Shown one piece after another: positions 1-9,874 of a stretch of 64,000 nucleotides of DNA (position 1 is its first letter; every line of letters begins with the position of its first letter). The notes under the pieces are model-generated. The model saw only the letters and a program-made list of their open reading frames with translations. It was not told the DNA's origin and made no database searches. Source of the stretch: Maricaulis salignorans (lineage in GTDB: Bacteria; Pseudomonadota; Alphaproteobacteria; Caulobacterales; Maricaulaceae); contig NZ_FNHG01000004.1 in the NCBI RefSeq assembly GCF_900103475.1, positions 62,001 to 126,000 of the forward strand. Direction: 5' to 3'. The translations under genes and the position numbers were made by a program.

Positions 1-248
1 CAAAAAGTATGGATCTGGAAATCGGCATGTCATTCCCCCGAGTGGTCAATCAACACTCTGATGCGCCAGGACCGCAGATCGGATGCAAATGGCGGTCACC
101 ACGCGGCCGGGGCCCGATGGTTTCGACCGTGCCGGGGAAAGCATCCATCGCCAGAAAATGCTGTGCAGTCCAGCCTGTAGCCTGGCTTCTCTCTCCGCCG
201 AAACGGGTTAGACTGGACGCCTCCCGATCATCCAGCCCTGGATCACTC

Positions 249-1037
249 ATGACCCTCACTATCGCAACCTGGAACGTCAATTCCATCAAGGCCCGCCTGG
301 CCAATGCGCTCGACTGGCTGGCCGAGGCCAAGCCGGACATTGTCTGCCTGCAGGAGATCAAGACGGTCGATGAGGGCTTCCCGCGCGAGGAGATCGAACG
401 GCTCGGCTATAACATCATCACCCATGGCCAGAAGAGCTATAACGGCGTCGCCATCCTGTCGAAATTCCCGATCGAGGAGGCCCTGCCCGGCCTGCCCGGC
501 GATGAGGAAGACGAGCAGGCGCGCTATCTCGAGGCGGTCATCTCGGCACCGAATGGCCCGATCCGCGTCGCCTCGATCTATCTGCCCAATGGCAATCCGG
601 CACCGGGTCCCAAATATGATTACAAACTGGCCTGGATGGACCGTCTCGCCCGCCACGCCGAAACCCTGCTCAAGCTGGAAGAACCACTGGTCCTGGCCGG
701 CGATTACAATGTCATCCCGCGCGACAGCGATTGCTGGGATGCGGAAGTCTGGGAGATGGACGCCCTCGCCCTGCCGCAAAGCCGCGCCGCCTTCGACCGC
801 CTCAAATGGCTCGGCCTGACCGAGGCCTTTGAACAGCTCGATGGCCGCGCCCACCAGTATACATTCTATGATTACCAGGCCGGCCGCTGGAACAAGGGCC
901 AAGGCATCCGCATCGACCACCTGCTGTGCTCACCACAGGCCGCGGATCATCTGGAAAGCATCGATATCCACAAGGCCACGCGCGGCGAACCCAAGGCGTC
1001 GGATCATATTCCGATCGTCGGGACGTTTTCGCTCTAG
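249..1037 (+). CDS. xthA: Exonuclease III family AP endonuclease
   Basis: Base-excision-repair nuclease that cuts DNA at abasic sites and trims blocked 3' ends. The 262-residue product has the family's normal length and its metal-site motifs in order: WNVNSIKAR at the N-terminus, LQEIK with the catalytic Glu at about 36, GDYNVIP with Asp152/Asn154, RIDHLL, and the terminal SDHIPI Asp-His pair. The frame stays open upstream almost to the window edge, but similarity starts only at MTLTIATWN, so the ATG at 249 is chosen. It stands alone and converges on the DUF3137 gene 9 bases away. The family is firm; preference for AP sites over 3' exonuclease work is inferred. Bases 1-248 show no gene. Confidence 0.93.
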   Translation: MTLTIATWNVNSIKARLANALDWLAEAKPDIVCLQEIKTVDEGFPREEIERLGYNIITHGQKSYNGVAILSKFPIEEALPGLPGDEEDEQARYLEAVISAPNGPIRVASIYLPNGNPAPGPKYDYKLAWMDRLARHAETLLKLEEPLVLAGDYNVIPRDSDCWDAEVWEMDALALPQSRAAFDRLKWLGLTEAFEQLDGRAHQYTFYDYQAGRWNKGQGIRIDHLLCSPQAADHLESIDIHKATRGEPKASDHIPIVGTFSL

Positions 1038-1046
1038 GCTCAGGCT

Positions 1047-2003
1047 TCAGCCGCCCTCGCCCAGCTCGGGCGGTTTGACCAGGTTTTCGATGATGTCGAT
1101 CACCCGGGTGAGATCATCGATGATGGTCTTGATACGGGCCTCGTCGGCGAGGGGCTTGAACATCGAGCCGGCCTCGAACTGATTGCCGGTCTCGGCCGCG
1201 ATCAGCAGCTCGCCCTCGCCGCTATGCTCGTCAAAGGCGGCGCGGACATTCTTGCCCTTGAGCGCCTTTTCCAGCCGGACCAGGCGTTCCATGAAGGCCG
1301 GGTCGAGCATGTAGCGCGCCAGCACCTGATCGGTGCCATAGACCTCGAAGGCCTTCTCAAATTCTGGATCGACCAGGGCGACGCGTTCGAGCTTTTTCGA
1401 GCCGAAGGAGCGGCCCAGCGCTGCGAGCCCGTTGAAGATGCCGGCATCGCGCGTGATCACGGTGACGCCCTCGACCTTGCGCGGGAAATTGATGCGGATC
1501 AGCACACCGCGGAAGACCGTGACCCAGTGGGTCGATTTGCCGGAGCGGCGGCGCTCCTCGAGATGGGCTTCATAGAGCTCGAAATCACAGCCCAGCCGTT
1601 CGCCCGAAAAATGGTCCTCGAAACGGCAGCGCGTATAGGAGGGCAACAGGCCATAGGCGCGGAAGGTTGCGAAGCGTGCCGGCTCGGACGGCGCGAGGGC
1701 GTAGTTGAGCTGGCAGACCTCGGCGATCTTGGTGTTGAGCTCGGCCTTGATTGTTTTGCGCAGGCGTTCCATCCGCCGGCCGCCGATCAGCATTCCCGCG
1801 ACCAGGCCGAAGAAGGTCCCGATCAGCGGGAACATGAATTCCGGTTCGCGGGTATAGAAATACACGCCGGCGGCAAGGCCGATCAGCGACATGCCCGCAG
1901 TCCAGGCGATGAAGCGCGAGACGCTGGCCTTGCGCTCGGCTTCAAGCGACGCCAACCATGGCTCCAGCGTCTCGCGCCAGAGCCCCTGAAATGCTTCGTT
2001 CAT
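1047..2003 (-). CDS. DUF3137 domain membrane protein
   Basis: A 318-residue protein of the DUF3137 family, function unknown. Two hydrophobic segments (about residues 31-50 and 55-74) form an N-terminal hairpin. The rest is a soluble domain carrying the family signature FEDHFSGER (about residue 128) and FELYEAHLEE, followed by a stretch of beta-rich sequence. A strong Shine-Dalgarno run (GGGGGGA) precedes the ATG. It lies 30 bases downstream of valS on the same strand and is probably the last gene of the popZ-valS transcript. Nothing in the sequence suggests a catalytic role. Confidence 0.8.
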   Translation of the reverse strand: MNEAFQGLWRETLEPWLASLEAERKASVSRFIAWTAGMSLIGLAAGVYFYTREPEFMFPLIGTFFGLVAGMLIGGRRMERLRKTIKAELNTKIAEVCQLNYALAPSEPARFATFRAYGLLPSYTRCRFEDHFSGERLGCDFELYEAHLEERRRSGKSTHWVTVFRGVLIRINFPRKVEGVTVITRDAGIFNGLAALGRSFGSKKLERVALVDPEFEKAFEVYGTDQVLARYMLDPAFMERLVRLEKALKGKNVRAAFDEHSGEGELLIAAETGNQFEAGSMFKPLADEARIKTIIDDLTRVIDIIENLVKPPELGEGG

Positions 2004-2033
2004 GCCGTCCCCCCCGGTAACGCCGCGACCCGG

Positions 2034-4829
<2,796 letters not shown>

Positions 4830-4845
4830 CATGGGGCGCATGAAT

Positions 4846-4877
4846 AAAGGGCACCGACTATTCAGTCGATGCCCTTT
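4846..4877 (-). terminator. 14-bp hairpin between popZ and valS
   Basis: Two 14-base arms (4846-4859 and 4864-4877) pair perfectly apart from one G-T wobble, around a four-base loop. The stem follows the popZ stop by 26 bases and ends only 5-17 bases before the valS start. On the minus strand the stem is followed by just TTTATT, so it is a weak intrinsic terminator at best. It could equally be a processing or attenuation element in the valS leader. The structure is seen; its role is inferred. Confidence 0.6.
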
Positions 4878-4903
4878 AATGAATTCTGCTCTGCCCCGTG
4901 CAG

Positions 4904-5527
4904 TTAGCGACGGCGGCGCGCCACCCGGTCGATCTCGGCCTGGACCTTTTCATCGACAATACCGGGCAGATTGGTGTCGAGCCATTCCTTCAGCATCGGA
5001 CGCAAAAGTGCGCGGACCACGCCTTCCAGCGTGCGACCTTCCTCGTCCGAGATCCGGATGGTATCGGCCAGCGAATGAAACGAGCCCATCGCAGCAGAGG
5101 CTGCCGGTTCGCTCATCAGCGCGTCTTCGATCTCGGTCTCGACCGAATCAAAATCCATTACCGGTTCGGGCTCTGGCTCGGGCTCGGCTTCCGGTTCGGG
5201 CGCGATTTCCTCGGCGACGATTTCAAAATCATCCTCGCGGTCGACAATCATCAGATCATCATCACCGACAATCGGATCCGTGCCGCCCTCGGGCTCATCG
5301 ATGCGGTCGGTCAGCTCGAGCACATCACCGGCATCATCATCGCCCGCATCGCCGAATATATCGTCGATCGCGCCCTGATCATTGCCGTCCGCCTCGGGTT
5401 CGGGCTCCGGCGCTGCCGCAGCAGCCGGTTCGGCCTCGGCCGGGGCGTCGTCTTCATTGATGATCCGTCGAATCGAGGAGAGGATCTCCTCCATTGATGG
5501 CTCGTTGTCGGTGGCTTGTTCTGCCAT
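4904..5527 (-). CDS. popZ: PopZ-family polar organising protein (DUF2497)
   Basis: A 207-residue protein with the layout of PopZ, the cell-pole scaffold that anchors ParB-origin complexes and recruits cell-cycle regulators in Caulobacter and relatives. The N-terminal helix contains the signature [15 protein letters not shown] (residues 9-23). A long, disordered, strongly acidic Glu/Pro/Ala linker follows (about 28-140). The C-terminal multimerisation region has the conserved pattern [19 protein letters not shown] (about 172-190) and ends in a basic tail. It lies upstream of valS, an arrangement I recall from Caulobacter. The family is firm; polar function here is inferred from orthology. Confidence 0.88.
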   Translation of the reverse strand: MAEQATDNEPSMEEILSSIRRIINEDDAPAEAEPAAAAAPEPEPEADGNDQGAIDDIFGDAGDDDAGDVLELTDRIDEPEGGTDPIVGDDDLMIVDREDDFEIVAEEIAPEPEAEPEPEPEPVMDFDSVETEIEDALMSEPAASAAMGSFHSLADTIRISDEEGRTLEGVVRALLRPMLKEWLDTNLPGIVDEKVQAEIDRVARRRR

Positions 5528-5618
5528 GGTCGCGCACGTCCCTAACCGGTCGTTTCTCGTATCAGGCGAATAAACCGGGCGCAGCCCTGCCTGTCCAGCC
5601 CAAGAATCTCTAATCAGG

Positions 5619-7001
5619 CTAATTCCAGGGTGTTAAATCAAAGTTAGGGAAGCCCGAACCTTCCGGCTCGCCTGCCACATCATAGATTTCAACATTGAGC
5701 CCCATCCGATCGGCGGACAGCAGTCCCATGGCCTGGAGCAGGCGATAGCCCGCGACGTAGGAATCACGTTCCGCGGTCACCAAAAGCAGCCGCGAGGCCA
5801 GCAATTCCTGTTCAGCATCAAGCACATCAAGCGTTGTTCTCAAGCCGACATAGGCTTCCTGCTCGACACCATCGAGCGCGATCTCATTGGCTCGGACCGC
5901 CTGACGGCTCGACTCGATCACCGCCTGGGAGGTGATGTAGGCATTCCACGTATTCGTGACGCCTTCAGTGACCTGACGACGCGCCAGCAAGGTCTGCTGC
6001 CGGGTCTGGTCCTCCTGGGCGATAGCGGCACGCACGCGTGACCGATTCAACCCACCGGTGAAAAGCGGCACCGAAACCTGACCGACGATCGAGGTCGAAT
6101 CACGCTCGTCACCGGCATAGGAGGCATCGCGCGAACCGGATGCGGAGGCCGACAGCGTCACCTGCGGGCGCAGCGAGCTACGCGCCATCCGGATCGAATG
6201 GCTGGCGGCCTGCTCGCCATACTGGGCGGCCAGCAATTGCGGGCTGAAGCGATAGGCGGTCTCGGCGGCATCAGCGAGATTGTCCGGCAATTCAGGCAGT
6301 GCCGGCGGATCCTGCAATGTCGCCGGCGGCTGACCGGTCATGCGCTCATAGGCGGCACGGCTGGTCGCCAACTGGGACTGGGCGGAGGACAATTGAGCCT
6401 GGGCACCCGACAGGCGCGCCTCGGCCTGGGCCACATCCGTACGGGTGATCTCGCCGACCTCGAAACGATCACGGGCCGCCTGAAGGTGCTGGGCCAGCAC
6501 ATCGGCATTGCTACGGCGAATATTCACCACTTCGGAATCGCGCCGCACATCCATGAAGGCGGTAATTGCATCGACCAGAACGGTTTGCTCGACCGACCGA
6601 AGGGATTCGCGGCCGGCATAGATCAGCGCCGTCGCCTGGTCGACCGCACCGCCATTATAGCCGCCGCGATAGATCGATTGGCTGGCGGTCAGCGAATAAT
6701 TCTTCGGGGTGGAATCGCTCTCCGAGCTCCCGGCCAGCGGAGAGCCTGCGCCACTGACCGACTCGCTCTGCTGGGCGCTGATCGACGCGGAGGCCGAAAC
6801 TTGTGGCAAATAACCGGCCCGCGCCTGGATGCGCCCCTCATCGGTGGCGCGCAATCGCGCGCGCTCAGCCTGCAAGGTCGGGTTGGAGTTATAGGCCAGC
6901 GCCAGACTCTCTTCGAGACTCTGCGCCTGCGCCGCCGCTCCCATCGCCAGGAGCGATACGCAACCGGTCGCCGCCATTGCCCACAATTTCAAACGCGTCA
7001 T
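5619..7001 (-). CDS. tolC: TolC family outer-membrane efflux/secretion channel
   Basis: Outer-membrane channel of type I secretion and RND/ABC efflux systems. After an N-terminal signal peptide (hydrophobic to about residue 26, ending AQAQS) come the two TolC/OEP repeats, rich in long Ala/Gln/Ser heptads such as ARLSGAQAQLSSAQ and ANEIALDGVEQEAYVGLRT (the second repeat carries the usual VGxRTxxDVLDAE pattern). The 460-residue length is normal. The ATG at 7001 has a good AGAGGG site eight bases ahead, better than the TTG two codons upstream. No periplasmic adaptor or inner-membrane pump is adjacent, so its partners are encoded elsewhere. A TTGTAATGT motif and a palindrome lie about 110-130 bases upstream. 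Confidence 0.9.
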   Translation of the reverse strand: MTRLKLWAMAATGCVSLLAMGAAAQAQSLEESLALAYNSNPTLQAERARLRATDEGRIQARAGYLPQVSASASISAQQSESVSGAGSPLAGSSESDSTPKNYSLTASQSIYRGGYNGGAVDQATALIYAGRESLRSVEQTVLVDAITAFMDVRRDSEVVNIRRSNADVLAQHLQAARDRFEVGEITRTDVAQAEARLSGAQAQLSSAQSQLATSRAAYERMTGQPPATLQDPPALPELPDNLADAAETAYRFSPQLLAAQYGEQAASHSIRMARSSLRPQVTLSASASGSRDASYAGDERDSTSIVGQVSVPLFTGGLNRSRVRAAIAQEDQTRQQTLLARRQVTEGVTNTWNAYITSQAVIESSRQAVRANEIALDGVEQEAYVGLRTTLDVLDAEQELLASRLLLVTAERDSYVAGYRLLQAMGLLSADRMGLNVEIYDVAGEPEGSGFPNFDLTPWN

Positions 7002-7111
7002 CTGCAAATCCCTCTACCGGCAGCAAGCCAATATCACCTCGGCACTGCCATCATAACGCGTCGTGCGCGAGAGGCCAGCACCACTCTTGTCGCAGCCATA
7101 TAGGCATTGCC

Positions 7112-7134
7112 ACATTACAATTGAACAGTGTTCA
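7112..7134 (-). promoter_or_regulatory. Candidate tolC operator: TTGTAATGT plus palindrome
   Basis: On the minus strand the tolC upstream region contains TTGTAATGT (complement of 7112-7120) next to a perfect 13-base palindrome TGAACAGTGTTCA (7122-7134). The same nonamer occurs twice in tandem upstream of degP. Binding by an OmpR-family regulator is inferred from this sharing; no promoter hexamers could be fixed with confidence. Confidence 0.35.
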
Positions 7135-7226
7135 CCGTGATACTTCCGTAATACCGGCCCTATTACCGTGTTTAACGGCCTGCACCGGGAAATCCGTCGC
7201 CCGAATGCAACACTTGCTGCAGCGCG

Positions 7227-7880
7227 CTAGAGCGAGAAGCCCGGTTCCAGCGCAAAGCCTGGCAAAAGCCTGGCCGTCGCATCAAACACGACGCGCTCGC
7301 CAATCCCCGCCGCCGAACGGGTGAAGACGGTCGCTTTGCCGACCGGCCCCTTGCGAATGATCGCCACCAGACGTCCGCCCGGCGCGAGCTGGTCGAACCA
7401 GGCCGCCGGCACTTCACTGATCGAGCCATTGACGAAGATCACATCGAACGGCCCCTGCTTCGGCACGCCAAGCTTGGGATCACCGGCAATCACGACAGCA
7501 TTGTCGGCATCAACCTTCGTCAGGAGATCGCTCGCCCGCGCCAGACCGTCCTCATCATCATCGAGACCGACAACGGTTTCAGCCATGTGCGAGAGAATCG
7601 CGGTCGAATAGCCGCGGCCGCAGGCGATATCGAGCACGAGTTCATCAGGTTCGATGGCGGCGGCTTGAATCAGTTTCGCCAGATCGCGTGGCCGCATCAT
7701 CGTGCGCCGGTCACCGGTCGCGACTTCGGAGTCCGCATAGGCCAGGGCAATGCGGGCGCGCGGCGTAAACAAATGCCGTGGCACAGCCATGAAAGCCGCA
7801 ATCAGTCGGCGATCGGTGACGTCGGCCGGACGAATCTGGCAATCCACCATTTGTTTGCGGGCCTGATCAAGTTCGTTCAC
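7227..7880 (-). CDS. Protein-L-isoaspartate methyltransferase-like protein
   Basis: SAM-dependent methyltransferase of the PCMT family, whose members methylate isoaspartyl residues in damaged proteins. The SAM-binding motif I appears as LVLDIACGRGYSTAIL (about residues 80-95), preceded by the family's RPRDLAKLIQAA region. The C-terminal part holds GRLVAIIRKGP. The motif-I region is close to true PIMT, but this subgroup beside tolC is shorter at the C-terminus, so the methyl acceptor is uncertain. The longer open frame would begin at 7997; the GTG at 7880 has a GGGAG site seven bases ahead and starts at the conserved NELDQARKQMVDCQIRP. It is transcribed towards tolC with a 225-base gap. Confidence 0.75.
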   Translation of the reverse strand: MNELDQARKQMVDCQIRPADVTDRRLIAAFMAVPRHLFTPRARIALAYADSEVATGDRRTMMRPRDLAKLIQAAAIEPDELVLDIACGRGYSTAILSHMAETVVGLDDDEDGLARASDLLTKVDADNAVVIAGDPKLGVPKQGPFDVIFVNGSISEVPAAWFDQLAPGGRLVAIIRKGPVGKATVFTRSAAGIGERVVFDATARLLPGFALEPGFSL

Positions 7881-8066
7881 GGCTTTCTCCCTGCCTGGGT
7901 CCGGCGGTGCACCGGTACTGCCGCTGATATATCCCGGCGCGGGCGAGACGGGCAAGCACTGTGCTGCGTGCGCGTCATTTGGTAGCCGCACTGACAAGTT
8001 TCACCTGGCCATGCCCTCGCCGATTGCCCCCGGCGCGCGGCACGTTTATAGCTCCCAACAGAAGCT

Positions 8067-8140
8067 GGCACCGTGGCGGAGTGGTTACGCAGCGGATTGC
8101 AAATCCGTCCACCCCGGTTCGATTCCGGGCGGTGCCTCCA
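8067..8140 (+). tRNA. tRNA-Cys (GCA)
   Basis: A 74-base cloverleaf with acceptor stem GGCACCG/CGGTGCC, D-loop AGTGGTTA, anticodon loop TTGCAAA (anticodon GCA at 8099-8101), TTCGATT T-loop and an encoded CCA end. Confidence 0.97.
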
Positions 8141-8226
8141 AAGCTTCTACCCGCTTCCAGACATCCTGTTTTCCCTGGACCGCCAGATTTCCCTGGATCG
8201 GCAGGCCCGGCCCATGCCGGCCCCGA

Positions 8227-8583
8227 TCAAGGCTCTGAACGCACCACACCTGCGGCATCGGCTATCCCGGCCTTCTCAAGCTCGATATCGAGCCGCCCGG
8301 TGAGGAACATCACATACATCCGGAAATCCCCGATCAGAGACCAGAGCGGATAGGTGAAGGTCGCCGGCTTGTTACGCTCGACGAAGGCATGGCTGATCCA
8401 GGCGAAGAAATATCCTGCCACAGGAACGGCCAGCAAGGCCCACCAGGTCTGCGTCAGCACGGCGCCCACCAAGACCAGCACCGCCAGGGTCGAACCGACA
8501 TAATGCCAGTGCCGCGTCGCCGGCCTCGCATGCTCGCGCAGATAATAGGGCCAGAATGATTCGAAATTCTGATGTTCCCGCAT
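8227..8583 (-). CDS. DUF962/Mpo1-like membrane protein
   Basis: A 118-residue membrane protein of the DUF962 family. Yeast Mpo1 of this family is an iron-dependent dioxygenase in 2-hydroxy fatty acid alpha-oxidation. The conserved N-terminus EHQNFESFWPYYLREH, the HWHYVG histidines before the first membrane span, and SHAFVERNKPATF after the second span are visible. Two further hydrophobic stretches follow. The ATG at 8583 has a GGGGAG site eight bases ahead, so 13 codons of the longer frame are dropped. It is monocistronic. Enzymatic activity in bacteria is inferred from the family only. Confidence 0.8.
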   Translation of the reverse strand: MREHQNFESFWPYYLREHARPATRHWHYVGSTLAVLVLVGAVLTQTWWALLAVPVAGYFFAWISHAFVERNKPATFTYPLWSLIGDFRMYVMFLTGRLDIELEKAGIADAAGVVRSEP

Positions 8584-8752
8584 GTGATTCTCCCCGGAAT
8601 TGCCGTCACAGACCCTTATCACAGCCGGCCGGCCGAGCGGAAACCCGCTGCGTCATGGATAATTTGCACATAACGCAATAGGCCATATTTCCATGTATCG
8701 ATTAGGATTTCAGCAATCACACTAAACCAAATGCCAAATTTTGCCGCCAGAA

Positions 8753-8767
8753 TTAACCTGTTCTTAA
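8753..8767 (+). promoter_or_regulatory. Perfect CtrA-type box TTAA-N7-TTAA
   Basis: TTAACCTGTTCTTAA matches the alphaproteobacterial CtrA consensus (TTAA, seven bases, TTAA) exactly. With roughly 37 % A+T a perfect match is expected about 0.1 times in 64 kb, so chance is possible but unlikely. It lies in the gene-free stretch 8584-8964, about 25 bases ahead of the candidate small RNA and about 170 bases upstream of the divergent DUF962 gene. Which transcript it controls is inferred. Confidence 0.5.
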
Positions 8768-8789
8768 GGGATTTTGGGCGATTTTGCTC

Positions 8790-8863
8790 CTGTCTTCCCG
8801 TGAAGACACCCCACCATCCACCCAATGCCTTTTCGGGAGCCCAGACGGCTCCCGATTTTTTTT
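8790..8863 (+). ncRNA. Candidate small RNA downstream of a CtrA box
   Basis: The gene-free stretch 8584-8964 ends a + strand transcript with a strong intrinsic terminator although no + strand gene lies between tRNA-Cys and that terminator. A plausible RNA of about 72 bases would start near 8790. It would carry a 5' hairpin (GTCTTC 8792-8797 with GAAGAC 8802-8807), an unpaired C/A-rich linker (8808-8833, with ACCCCACC and CCACCC) and the terminator hairpin. The perfect CtrA box at 8753 sits about where an activator of this promoter would bind. C-rich single strands can pair with Shine-Dalgarno sequences. Start site and function are inferred; no frame of coding quality is present. Confidence 0.45.
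8834..8863 (+). terminator. Intrinsic terminator of the candidate small RNA
   Basis: A perfect 8-bp stem CGGGAGCC/GGCTCCCG (8834-8841 and 8847-8854) with a five-base loop is followed by ATTTTTTTT. The opposite strand has no T-run, so it terminates + strand transcription only. It also shields tRNA-Asn from upstream read-through. Confidence 0.85.
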
Positions 8864-8945
8864 GCCTGCGAATAGCAGAGCAATTGCAGAACTCTGGCAG
8901 CAACGCGCTTGCCACCTCCGCAAAAGCTCTGATATACGCGCCGTC

Positions 8946-9053
8946 TCGCTTGCGAGAGAGATGTTCCCCGGTAGCTCAGTTGGTAGAGCAAGCGGCTGTT
9001 AACCGCTTTGTCGCTGGTTCGAGTCCGGCCCGGGGAGCCACTCTCGCAAGCGA
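8946..9053. repeat. 13-bp inverted repeat bracketing tRNA-Asn
   Basis: TCGCTTGCGAGAG (8946-8958) is the exact reverse complement of CTCTCGCAAGCGA (9041-9053). The right arm begins at the base after the encoded CCA and the left arm ends six bases before the mature 5' end. The precursor would therefore form a 13-bp helix extending the acceptor stem. A processing role is inferred. Confidence 0.8.
8965..9040 (+). tRNA. tRNA-Asn (GTT)
   Basis: A 76-base cloverleaf with acceptor stem TCCCCGG/CCGGGGA, D-loop AGTTGGTAGA, anticodon GTT at 8998-9000, T-loop TTCGAGT and an encoded CCA end. It is bracketed by a perfect inverted repeat. Confidence 0.97.
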
Positions 9054-9063
9054 CTATATCCCC

Positions 9064-9801
9064 TCACTCCCCTGTCCGCGCCTCGAGCCGCCCGTCAAAC
9101 GCACGCGCCGCCTCGAAGAAGCGCTTGCGCAGCGATGCGGCATAAGGGTTGAGCTGCTCGATCGCCTGGAACAGGTCATCACTGTCATTGCGCACCAGAT
9201 CCGTCGCCTGGCGCAGCAGATCATAGCTTTTGGTGGTGTAGGGCGGTGGCGGGATATCCAGTTCAGCGATCACGCGCGAGACCAGATGGGTGAGCGCCTG
9301 CACATTCGCCATGGCGCGGTCATGCGTGTCCGGGTCGGACAGATGCACCTCCAGCCCCAGTCCCTCGCACAGCGCCGCGACCGGCGCGGCATCAACCCCG
9401 GTATCCGGACACAGCACGATGGACTGCCCGGCCAGGCCTTTCGCCGCGCTCTGTGGCCCGAACAGCGGATGCGTGCCGATAATGCGCACGTGCGCGGGCA
9501 GCCATGCGCGCATCGCCCGCATCGGCTCGACCTTGACCGAAGCGACATCGAGCACCAGCGCCCCCTCGGGCAGGAAGGGCGCGATATCCTGGCAGGTCTG
9601 CTCCAGCGCCTGCACCGGCACGGCCAGCACCACAACCGGGCATGCGGCCGCCGCCTCAAGGCGCACCCGAACAAGACCGGGCAGCTCCGCGGCCTGTGGA
9701 TCATGGCCAAGCAAGTCGAAATGCGGCGCCAGATGCCCGGCGGCGAATCGGCCAAACGCCCCCAGCCCGATCATGCCGATCTGTTTGCGGTCTTCAGCCA
9801 A
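9064..9801 (-). CDS. tyrA: Prephenate/arogenate dehydrogenase-like protein
   Basis: NAD(P)-dependent dehydrogenase of tyrosine biosynthesis. The Rossmann motif GMIGLGAFGRF begins at about residue 9. It is followed by the TyrA signature around residues 85-115 (VLDVASVK, then IGTHPLFGP with the catalytic-region histidine). At 245 residues it is shorter than most TyrA proteins (about 280-310), with a reduced C-terminal dimerisation domain, so a specialised or arogenate-type enzyme is possible. The start is TTG with a strong GAGGGG site ten bases upstream; no in-frame ATG fits. It lies 73 bases downstream of the SET-domain gene, perhaps co-transcribed, although no functional link is evident. Confidence 0.78.
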   Translation of the reverse strand: MAEDRKQIGMIGLGAFGRFAAGHLAPHFDLLGHDPQAAELPGLVRVRLEAAAACPVVVLAVPVQALEQTCQDIAPFLPEGALVLDVASVKVEPMRAMRAWLPAHVRIIGTHPLFGPQSAAKGLAGQSIVLCPDTGVDAAPVAALCEGLGLEVHLSDPDTHDRAMANVQALTHLVSRVIAELDIPPPPYTTKSYDLLRQATDLVRNDSDDLFQAIEQLNPYAASLRKRFFEAARAFDGRLEARTGE

Positions 9802-9874
9802 TCTGCATTCCCCTCAACTGCCAGCGCGATTGAACGGGATTTCCGGCACCGCGGCCAGCGCGATTGCCTGCGCC

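Noticed and set aside
1-248. In-frame upstream extension of xthA to base 9
   Set aside because: The 80 extra codons have no similarity to exonuclease III, which begins normally at the ATG at 249.
7123-7133. GAACAGTGTTC read as an SOS (LexA) box
   Set aside because: Alphaproteobacterial LexA sites are direct GTTC-N7-GTTC or GAAC-N7-GAAC repeats, which this palindrome is not.
7148-7166. GTAATA/TATTAC inverted pair as a terminator or operator
   Set aside because: Only six base pairs, no T-run on either strand and no supporting context beyond lying between two genes.
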